Positions 21,611 through 30,429 of a DNA stretch of 64,000 bases are shown piece after piece. A program made the position numbers and the translations under genes. Source of the DNA: Ichthyophis bannanicus (taxonomy: Eukaryota > Chordata > Amphibia > Gymnophiona > Ichthyophiidae); NCBI GenBank assembly GCA_033557465.1, contig CM066045.1, positions 136,979,596 to 137,043,595 on the forward strand. Direction: 5' to 3'. The notes beneath the pieces were generated by a model. The model saw only the letters and a program-made list of their open reading frames with translations. It was not told the origin of the DNA and ran no database searches. How positions within the stretch are numbered: position 1 is the first letter of the stretch; every line of letters starts with the position of its first letter.

Positions 21611-23900
21611 CTGCCCCTGACACCTTAAATTTTCCGTAAGAAAACATTCAGCAAGACTATACACTTAAAGAGGCTATTAAGGCACAAAGGCATGAATATT
21701 CTGCCTTTGATGTTAAGACTATGGAGAATGAGGAAGAACTGAAAGAGAAAATTACTACACAAGTAAAGAAATTGAAACTGGATTTTTCTACTGATGAATA
21801 AGAGAAAAACTGGAAAAATACTAAGGATCAGGCTGACACTTTCCATGATGAATTAAGAGCTTTACAGATAAAGAAATCTATGAGAGATGAAAGGGACTAT
21901 CACTTGGGGAATATATACCACTGGATGAATAAGGAGCAAGAGAGAATGAAAAGTAAAAAGGCCACTTTTGATATTTCAGATGAGTTTGAATGGTCTAGGG
22001 AAGATGATAACTGGCATAACGTAGAGCAAAAACATGGGGGTGGTTTTGTAGAAAACTGCCATATATTGAGGAGGTTCCCTCAACAACCAATAAGGGTTTA
22101 AGGACCAGGAGAAGCAGGGTCCAACTACCTGCTCCCAGTCTTGGAGCAATCAAATGTGATAAATAACTCATTAGGAGCTAATATTTGTTCAGGAGAAGGT
22201 CTTGAGCCTAGAGCTGGGTTTTATTCCCACAATTAATGACTCATTAAACTTCAAGTACATTTCTATAAATGTTTATGAAGATTTATGCTGTGATTACACT
22301 TTAAAAACTGGCCATTTAATTTAGACATCTCTGTTATCCATCCTAAATCCCAATGGAGGCCACAATAAGTACTTGGTACTTCATGATTTCACCCAGGCAG
22401 AAAAGGCCTATGCTTAGACAAAAAGGTGGCATAATATCACATACAAAGAACAGCAGGCTCTACTACAGTTGATATATAATAGGTATTAATTATCTCCCGA
22501 GCAGATAAAGGTGAAGCCATCATGATTAAGGATAGGACCACTTATATGGCAGAAGCAGATCACCAACTTACTGATGAAACGTTTTATAGGAGACTTGAAA
22601 AGGATTCCACTGGGGACTTGCTCAAAGTATTTCAGCTAGTGTAAAAGAAGCACATTTCCTTGGATTTATCACAGAAAAAGAATGCAATTTCCCAGTGGAA
22701 CAGCATCCTCAAATATTGATGATCTACTTTCGCCCTAAAATTCATACGATTTTTCAAAATCTGCCTGGCAGGCCTATCATCAGTATGAAGGGTTCAGTGT
22801 TGAACCTCTCTCAGAATTCGTTGACACTTTTCTTCATCCAAAGGTGAAAAAGATCTAGACCTATGTACAGGATACAGTACATGTGCTGTATCTGTTGACA
22901 GCTTTTGCTGCTTTTAGTAAAGTTAACTTTTGGTGGCATTTGATATTGTATCCCTGTACTGTATGCTTATATTCCTCAGATGGAAGTGCTACAAGTGACT
23001 GGTGATACATTATGAACAGCAAGAGGCCACCAAAGAATTCCAGCTTGTTTTCGGGTTGAAATGGCAGAATTAATATTGACTAAGAATTATTTTTGGTATA
23101 ATGGTATATTTTTGAACAAATCCATGAAATAGCAATGGGGTCAACTTTGGCCGCCTGAGCAGCCTCTCTATACATAGCACATCTCAAAGATTGTAGACTA
23201 TATGTCTTGGATAGATTCCACCAGGTAGCTTTGTGGAAACGGTTTCTTGATGATAGACTTATGCTATATGGCTGGGTACTGAGGAGAAACTGATTTCTTT
23301 TAGCAACTGGCTGAATTCCTTGGATGAAGATTTGAGATTTACTATGTTGCATAACAGCAAGCAGGTTGAATATCTTGATATTTGCATCACAAAGGAAAAG
23401 GACAAGTTTATAACTGGCTTATATCGCAAACCTACTGATTACTAAAATTATTTACAATGTTAGAGCTGTCATTCTTACAGACTAAAGGAAAGCCTATCCA
23501 TCAGTTTTTAAGGACCAGATGTATCAGTTCTCATAATAAAGAATTTATGATAGAGGTCTGGAGCTTGCAACATTGTTTCTCTGTAACGGGTTATCCTAAC
23601 TGCAATTCAAACAGCATATAAAAGAACTAAATACACCAGTGGAGATCTTCTACTGATGTATGAGACACAGTAAAAGAGCGTTACTTTTAAGGACAGGTCA
23701 CTCATCAACTGTGAATATTCTTTAGTGATCTATGCAATCCTCTACCCATGTGGTTTGATTTATATTTGGAAAACTATATGAAAAATCTGTCTCTTTTTAA
23801 ATGAACGCATGAGCAGAATTAATGCACAGAGCCTCACTGCCCCACTGGTTGAAGATTCAACTTCACTGGTATGCAGGGAATGCTCAAAACTTGCTACATT
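21611..23900 (+). mobile_element. Penelope/Neptune element with GIY-YIG remnant
   Basis: Degenerate plus-strand coding can be followed through RADKGEAIMIKDRTTYMAEA (about 22500), PIISMKGSVLNLS-like sequence (about 22775), LLVAFDIVSLYC (about 22920), NSNGV-type sequence corresponding to the HGIAMGS block (about 23125), NSLDEDLRFTMLHNSKQ (about 23315) and ITGLYRKPTDY (about 23415). A GIY-YIG endonuclease remnant follows at about 23727-23880 (VIYAILYPCGLIYIGK). Domain order RT then GIY-YIG is diagnostic of Penelope-like elements. Numerous stops make it inactive. Confidence 0.8.
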
Positions 23901-24420
23901 AAAGGGAACAAGAATGGATTTTTCATTTGAATACCCGAGCCCCACCCAGTTTAAATGTTGACATTTAAGGAATGTCCCTAGTTGAAAGTGCTCTCTGGGA
24001 ATTGAGCTGTTCAGATTTTGTCTGCAGTAACAGCAATAAAATTCATTTTGATCTGGCTGGATATGCAATTTGAGATGGTCGATCTATGCTTTACTCATTG
24101 AAAATAATGGAAGTACTTTGGGGCGATGTAAACAGAGCCAATAATTGTTTTATTTAAAAGTTTAACGCTGATATTGTGACTGTAATTATAACAACACTGA
24201 TTGGATGGCTTTGAGGGGATGTGACAGCCTGAATCGCAGTGCACTAACATCATTATTAGCTGACTACAGGATGACATGATAGTGCATTTGAAGCTAAATT
24301 AAAAGACACTGAGGCTTTTGAAGTGTGGAATGCAATGTTGCAGCTAATAGCAGTGCTGCCCTTCTGCTGCTGACAAATTTGCTGAGCATGGGTGCTTATG
24401 AAACACTTAAAGTAACTGAA
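23901..24420. other. Unassigned sequence
   Basis: No coding or identified repeat between the GIY-YIG remnant and the foldback element. Part may belong to the foldback repeat to the right. Confidence 0.35.
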
Positions 24421-24832
24421 GGCTGACATAGTGGCATTTCTTAATGATGGGATCTGAAGTATGGTGATATGTATGTAATGTGAGTAAAGCTGCACCATGG
24501 GCTTTTTTAGGGAATGGTTTTTTTTGTGCCATCAAGTCAGTGTTGACTCATAGCAACCCCTGGGTTTTCTTGGCAGTGTATCACTGGAAGTAGATTGCCA
24601 GCCTTTTCTTCTGAGGCAATGGAGGGTAAAGTGACTTGCCCAAAGTCACAAGGAGTGCCAGTGGGAATTGAACCCTTGATCTTCTGGGTATTAGGTAGTT
24701 GCTCTAACCACTAGGCTACTCCTCCACTCCTAGGGAATGTTAACGTTCCCTAAAAAAGCCCATGGTGCAGCTTTACTCACATTAAATACATATCACCATA
24801 CTTCAGATCCCATCATTAAGAAATGCCATGGA
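24421..24832. repeat. Foldback repeat with SINE in its loop
   Basis: Left arm 24421-24517 (for example gcatttcttaatgatgggat and gctgcaccatgggctttttt) is complementary to the right arm at about 24731-24832. The arms meet at agggaatgttaacgttccct. A minus-strand SINE (24518-24730) lies between them, so the original element was a nearly perfect hairpin of about 200 bp, probably a foldback MITE. Confidence 0.7.
24518..24730 (-). mobile_element. tRNA-SINE with RTE/BovB-type tail
   Basis: In reverse complement it starts with ggagtggaggagtagcctag (A-box-like), followed by a B-box-like gggttcaattccc and the body tcacttt...caatg. It ends with a tail related to gggtcgctaggagtcaggac and ggcacaaaaaa. It is the same family as 35583-35810. 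Confidence 0.75.
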
Positions 24833-25740
24833 GGAAGTGGATGGCTGTTGATTATTTGCTATCTAATGTTATAAATTCAATATGTCACTATACAAAAGTA
24901 TGGAGTTAGAAGGTTGTTTGTACTATTTCTACTCGATAATACTGTTCATTTGAGAAGTTGTTTGTTTTTCTGGACAATTGACTCTGATTCTATTTTCCTG
25001 AAGATTAAGTCTATTAGGCCGATGGAGAAACACTAGCATGCACTTTGTGCACAGGTTGTGCAACATAAAGATGGTTATATAAATGGAGTCTATTGCAATT
25101 GTTCAATGACTTAAATTTGAAATCAGGCATATTGGATGTCCTTATTAGGAGAAAAACTCCCTTGATAGAGCTCTGCAAAACGTGTGGGCATGCTATGGAC
25201 ACGTCAGCAACTGATGGCTTGATGATTGAGGACTGATGACCTTCATCCCTACAGAACTATAATGTATAGGAATATTTGTCCTCTTATATGCTGTTTGAGC
25301 ATGGGGATAAGTTCAAATCATTTATATTTGTGATATTAAAATAAAATACATAGACCCATTTTGAACACACTGGTGGATCATGTAGGTAAGGGGTCCAACA
25401 AAAAAATCACTTCTTTATACTTTAAAAAGTCTTTATATTTATAAAGTCTTTCTGGTTTTGAAAAGGACAAGGTTTTCTTTTGGTGTGTATTTTATAATGG
25501 TGATATATGTGCCTATATGCTTTAGGAAGTTGCTTCCTCAAAGTCTGTTGTACAAAATTATATTTACTGTGAAGCAGGAGTAATTTTGTGTACCCATGTG
25601 CCAGTAAGAAATACTGCTTATACACGTATTTTATAAAGTATTTATAATATTAGGTGTGGTGTGGAATGAGTTAATAGGGAATGGCTATTTACCCTTTCAA
25701 ATGGCACTGGGATTAAGGGACATATCATGAACTGGTAACA
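24833..25740. other. Unassigned sequence
   Basis: No gene or recognisable element seen. Confidence 0.4.
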
Positions 25741-25744
25741 GATT

Positions 25745-26020
25745 TAAAACAAATTTTTGAAAGCATGATTTTTTTCACTGAACTCAGATAATCTGTGGAA
25801 TATGTTGCCAGAGGATGTAGTCAAGGCTAGCAGTATAGCTGGGTTTAAAGAAAAATGTTTCAGTAAGTTCATGGAGGATAATGATTCAGGAAGACTTGGG
25901 GACTGCTTACTTGGAGTGAATAACATGGAATACGTCTTCCAATTGGGATCTAGCAGATGCTTTCTACTGACTCAAATTGGCCAATGTTAGAAACAGGAGC
26001 TCAATGGACCACTGTTTTCA
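25745..26020 (+). mobile_element. CR1 LINE 3' fragment
   Basis: Contains ggaatatgttgccagaggat (LPEDVVKA coding) and the CR1 3' UTR segment gactcaaattggccaatgtt near 25970. It is the 3' end only. Confidence 0.65.
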
Positions 26021-27260
26021 CCCACCATGACTTTTCTTAAATTCTCATTAGAAGCATAACCAAGTGAAAGGATGCAAGGAAAAGAACTAGCCATGTCCAT
26101 GTTTGTCTTGTCCACCTAATCTGAGCTGTGCTGGAAGAGATAAGTCAGCATTGAGAGTAGAAGCAGAAAAGTAGGGGAGGAAATGTTTATGTTAGTTTTT
26201 AATCAGCACCGTGTCCCTTTGGACTTCCTAATCTAAAATCCAAAAATCTAAATCTAATGACCATATCCATTTCTACTCACCAGTCCCTGCCAAAATAGGT
26301 TCTGGGGCATTAAGACTGTGCAGGACTCAATGGGAATGTTCTGTGAGGATGGGTTTCAATAGGCAAGCCACAGTCACAGGAAAAGAAGGCTGGGGGGGGG
26401 GGGGGGTGTTGCTTGCATATGTTGTTCTGATTGGGCTTCATTGTGAAATGGCTTCAAAGGGAGCAAGGAAGCCAATGATTGTTGCAGAGGAGGATCAGGG
26501 AAGGGCAGAGCAAATGGTGCTGTTGCAGGGCTATTGGTTAGGCAGCCTGAGAGATGCTCACCGAATAAGAACATGAGCAAAAGTGTGTTTCTGATAAAAA
26601 GAGTGTGTGTGTCTGAGAGAACCACAGAAAGAACATGTGAGAGAAAGATAATTTCCTCACTCTTCCCTCATCCAAAAGAATGAAGTCACAATTTATATGT
26701 GCCCACCCATGTCAGTCCTGTCTATGCCCCTGGTTCTCATGGAGACCAGGGACTTTGATTATATTGGATGATGACATTATTATGAAATTAGTCCTTGACT
26801 TTCTCCTGCCAAGAAATCTTTCATATCTGACACTTTATATCTAGGGTTTTCTTAAAGAAAAATGGTGTGTCTTGCAATGCAATAAGTTACTTAGCAGCAT
26901 TCTTCCCTATCCCTGAAAGCAGAGTGCTTAATCATTTCCTGATCTCTTCTCTTCCTGCAACACATTTGGACATTTCCTTTCAGAAAAAGGACTCTCAAAA
27001 TCAACAACCCCCCTTTTGGAAAAGACGGTTTAATGATATATAGAAGCTTTTGTATATGCCTCATATTTTTGGAAGGGATATTTCTCATCCAATTTCAGTT
27101 TTTGTAAATTTTTCCTTCCTGATGTGCTTAGTCTCCACAAGATATGGGTTACTACTCTAGTATTGTATAAGTCTGTGGATTATTTGTATTTGTATTTCCT
27201 TATTGGTTGTTTCACGCAAAAACCCTCTAACCTACACAGATAGCACACATCGACGATCTC
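26021..27260. other. Unassigned sequence
   Basis: No supported gene. A poly-G tract lies at 26393-26406. Short open frames here have no recognisable content. Confidence 0.4.
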
Positions 27261-27535
27261 ACGGCTTATGTCCCTCCACTTCCATGTATATATATATATA
27301 CATATATAAAACTGTATATAGTTTACGCTGTTCTGTATAATCTCACATTGTTTAGACTGTTTATCTATATATAATATGATGTTCCTTGTAATATGTTCTG
27401 TTTATAATACGACGTTCCTTGTAAAACAAATTTGCTTTGTTGTTTGTTGATTGTTGTTCACTGTAAACCGCAACTGAACTTTGGAAGATGCGGTATATAA
27501 ATGTGTATAAATAAAATAAAATAAAAAATTATATG
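27261..27535 (+). mobile_element. L2-type LINE 3' tail
   Basis: gtaaaccgcaactgaacttt, then gatgcggtatataaatgtgt and aaataaaataaaataaaa, form the L2-like terminal hairpin and tail. A (TA)n microsatellite lies at about 27287-27310. Confidence 0.5.
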
Positions 27536-27726
27536 AAGAGTATTTCCTATGTTGATTATTGATTTGTATAATTTGCAAAATTCTATAAATAAAAAAAATC
27601 ATACAAATGTTTTTCAATAAATTACTGCAAATAAGCAGGGACTGGAAAAAGGTGGCCCAGTACTAGCTTTTCCATTTGCTGCCATCTGCAGTTCTTCATG
27701 CAATTTGCAGTTGGCTTGACTAATGC

Positions 27727-27789
27727 AGAGGTTCCCAACCTTTTTGCGTGGACCTTAGTAACCTTCGAGAAATTTAGGAACCTCTAGTT
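27727..27789 (+). mobile_element. Probable older hAT fragment hosting the next element
   Basis: cagaggttcccaaccttttt resembles a Charlie-type hAT terminus. The younger hAT at 27790-29653 is inserted 63 bp inside it. The opposite terminus was not found. Confidence 0.35.
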
Positions 27790-28097
27790 CAGGGGTCTCA
27801 AACACGCGGCCCGCGGGCCCTTTGTGCGGCCCGCGATGCAGAGGAAACAAAAACGGGGTTTCCATGGAGACAGAGAAGCGCGCGGCGGTGGCCACTCGCT
27901 AGACCAGCGCTATCGTCGTTTCTGTAATGAAGCACTTCACTTCCGCCTCCATTCCGGCGGCTCCGCTTTTCTTTATTTGGATTTCCGCTTGTAGCATTCA
28001 AGTACAGCAGGAGCCGGCAGAAAGGTTTCCTCTTGTAGGTTTAATTGGACTTTGATAGGTCCGTCGCCCACCCAGCGCAGAAGAATAACTCAGCAGC

Positions 28098-28858
28098 ATG
28101 AATATGGCCAGGCCTGTGATCTCCCTATGAATGTCCATGCCACAGCACCTGAGACCTTCAGTGTCCTTCAACAAAGAATTCGGGTAGCAGAGGAGCAAGC
28201 AGTGTCCTTGATCCAAGACTTGGGGAATCTGGGAGTGGCCAGTCAGAGTCTCCAGCCCATTGCTTCAGAAGTGCATCACCCCATCAGCCCTTACCAGATC
28301 AGATGGGACTTCATGGCTGAGAATGACATGCTGTGGAAGAACTGTGAAGCTCTGGTAAGCCGTGTCTGCCACATGGAAAGCAGCATCCAGACTCTGAAGC
28401 TGAGCATCTTCAGGCTGCATACGGAGAAGGAACTGAACCCGAAAAACTCAGCTCAGCTGGAGGAGCATCTGAATATGTTGCAAGAGGAGCATGCACAAGA
28501 GCTGAAAGTGGTGCAGCTGGAAATGATGCGATTACGTCAAAAGTTGCATGAGGAGATTGAGGAGAAGGAGATGGCGCAGGATGAAAAGGAGAGATTGAGT
28601 GCTGCCCTGGAGATCACCACAGCCACAAAGTCAGATGTTGCAATTGCTGCAGAGGAGCTAAGGACTACAAATAATCAAATAACTCTCAGGTTGCAGGAGA
28701 CACAGTCTGCCCTGGTGATAAAAGAAGAAGATTTTGCTCTGGCAGTCCAGTCCCGTGATGAGTCCTTGAGAGAGTGTGAGAGAATGAAGGGGCTCATGAA
28801 GACAGCAGAGGAACGGGGGAGACAGAAGGCAAGCACTGAATATATGTCTGTGGGGTGA
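28098..28858 (+). pseudogene. CCDC150: Intronless partial copy resembling CCDC150, inside a hAT element
   Basis: A long continuous frame runs from upstream to 28858. It encodes ETFSVLQQRIRVAEEQ near the N terminus, DMLWKNCEALVSRVCHMESS in the middle, and a heptad-rich coiled coil (SIFRLHTEKELNPKN, then long Glu/Lys/Gln-rich helices). I recognise the N-terminal part of coiled-coil domain containing 150, a protein of poorly known function; this rests on memory and needs a search. The probable native start (ATG 28098, reading MNMARPVIS) is one frame off and hits a stop at 28128-28130, so there is a frameshift near the start. No introns interrupt about 240 codons, although the parental gene is split into many short exons, which indicates a processed copy. 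The coding match ends near 28835 (AEERGRQKAS), where unrelated sequence begins. No poly-A tract marks the junction. Confidence 0.65.
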
Positions 28859-29534
28859 GGTGACTCAGAAAAGAGCAGAATTGCTTTGTGGGAGCCAAAT
28901 ATAAAAAAAAATAAGTATTTGGAAAACTATGAAGGGCAGTATAGCAAATAGAAATAAACACAAACATTCCTTTTGACAAATATTTGTGTGAAACACTAAG
29001 GTGCAACCAAGTCATGAGACATTCTTAAAGGATTAACACTAAAGAAGAGCTCCAGGTTTATATGGTACAACAATTTATAGTTTTATTTCTACAGTGTTGT
29101 ACATTCTAAGTTTGGCTTTTGGGGTTCCCAGTTTAATTGTCTTCCTGTTTCTAAATTGTGATTCCTTGTTTGGTGATGGTGTATGTTCTGCATGTGTAAC
29201 TGAGCTGAGGTATTCTGTTTATGTAATTCCTTTTTGACATTGCCACTTGTTCTCTTTCCCGAGTAGGTCATGTATTGTTATTCTCTGAAATGTGTTGATT
29301 TAATATTTGCAGTGTTGCCTTTTGATAGTTAGGGTATGGTGCTTTGTGAGTCCTGGTAGTGCTGTTAGGACACGGCAGGTTTGCTATGGGTTCTAAATGA
29401 GCAGTATTTCTAGTAGTTCCTAATGTGCCTGGCGGTTGGCACTGGTTTATAGTAATGTAGAAATCTTTTAGTCTTTCTTTATCCATACACTCATTAAGAG
29501 GCATGTTTACTAAAAGTTAGTGTATGATAACATT

Positions 29535-29571
29535 ATGCAAATATTTATGCAAATGATGCCCTTATGCAAAT
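29535..29571 (+). promoter_or_regulatory. Three octamer motifs (ATGCAAAT) near hAT right end
   Basis: Perfect ATGCAAAT octamers, the POU-domain (Oct) consensus, occur at 29535-29542, 29547-29554 and 29564-29571. They lie about 80-120 bp from the right transposon end. Function is inference only. Confidence 0.5.
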
Positions 29572-29661
29572 GAGGCCTGCGTCTTGTGCGGCCCCCGGGT
29601 TACTCTACAAGTCCTCATTTGGCCCTCAAAGCAATTTGAGTTTGAGACCCCTGCTCTAGTT

Positions 29662-30180
29662 CATCCTCATGACTCTTCTCGGACCCCACCCCCCAATGCC
29701 GAACCTGTCCTCAGTAGATCTTCATCAGTCTCTTTTTCCCTCCTTCAAACAGCTCCCGCCAGTTTTTCTCTCTAACCTCCCTCCGCCCAGGCATTTCCCT
29801 CAGCTCTCTCTTTCAAGCCAGTCCCTAGCAATCTCCACCAGTACCCCTCTTTTTTATGTACTACAAACCCCCTGCAATGGAGAGCAGTGGTCAAACGGAC
29901 ATTCTTGCTTAAAATTGTGCATCTGTTCTCAAAATTCTCCCCTAAGTGTTATGCCTGGAGTCTTAATAGTATTCAAGTTGGGGTGCTGCTATTATACATC
30001 TCTTAACAAACGGAGCACAAAAGTGTGCCCTGAGCGAGAAAGAATATTAGGACATTTATTTAGTAAATAAGCCCCTGTTTCTGTCAGAAAAGTCCATGAA
30101 TATAAAAGTTAGAAGCAGTCTCGTGATTGCAAGAAACAAATCCTTCCCCTCGAATATACAACCCCCGCCCTGAACGCCAC
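29662..30180. other. Upstream flank of RBM7, unassigned
   Basis: C/T-rich sequence without a supported gene. In mammals a small divergent gene shares the RBM7 promoter; I see no convincing counterpart here. Confidence 0.4.
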
Positions 30181-30187
30181 TCCAACA

Positions 30188-30339
30188 ACTAGATGGCGTC
30201 TAACTGGTCACATCCGGTGCGCCCCGTTGGTAGCCATTCTGCGCATGCGTGTGGTAGCCATTCTGCGCATGCGTGCCTTTACGTCACAAGCTAGGTAGCT
30301 GCGGAGGTGGAAGTACGTCACTTGCTATTTGCGTGAGCC
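30188..30339 (+). promoter_or_regulatory. RBM7: RBM7 promoter with duplicated NRF1-type palindromes
   Basis: The 24-bp unit tggtagccattctgcgcatg (plus cgtg) occurs twice head to tail (30228-30251 and 30252-30275). Each copy contains tgcgcatgcg, an NRF1-type palindrome. Nearby are agatggcg (30191, YY1-like), catccggt (30211, ETS-like) and two CRE-like sites, tacgtca (30281-30287 and 30314-30320). No TATA box is seen, as expected for a housekeeping promoter. The motifs are seen directly; binding is inferred. Confidence 0.6.
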
Positions 30340-30429
30340 ATGGGAGCCGCTGAGGCTGATCGAACGCTGTTCGTGGGTAATCTGGATCCCAGAGTCACGG
30401 AGGAATTATTGTTCGAGCTTTTTCACCAG
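30340..30429 (+). CDS. RBM7: RBM7 coding exon 1
   Basis: Thirty codons ending FELFHQ, with donor gtattg. Carries RNP2 of the RRM. The exon boundary falls between RRM helix 1 and strand 2. Confidence 0.93.

Larger units (their letters stand above)
27790..29653. mobile_element. Non-autonomous hAT transposon carrying a host gene copy
   Basis: Both ends begin caggggtctcaaac in inverted orientation. The element is flanked by the perfect 8-bp duplication ctctagtt (27782-27789 and 29654-29661), the target size of hAT transposons. Inside both ends lies GC-rich subterminal sequence (ggcccgcgggccc on the left, gcggcccccgggtt on the right). No transposase is encoded. The 1,864-bp interior instead holds a spliced-looking cellular coding segment (about 28098-28858) and 0.7 kb of other sequence, so it must rely on a transposase supplied in trans. 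Confidence 0.85.

Noticed and set aside
26343..26576. Glycine-rich open frame
   Set aside because: Created by a poly-G tract; no homology recognised.
28098..28858. A functional, intact CCDC150 gene
   Set aside because: It has a frameshifted start, only an N-terminal part, no introns, and lies wholly within a hAT transposon.
29089..29504. Minus-strand open frames inside the hAT right half
   Set aside because: Low-complexity translations with no domain; no transposase motif.
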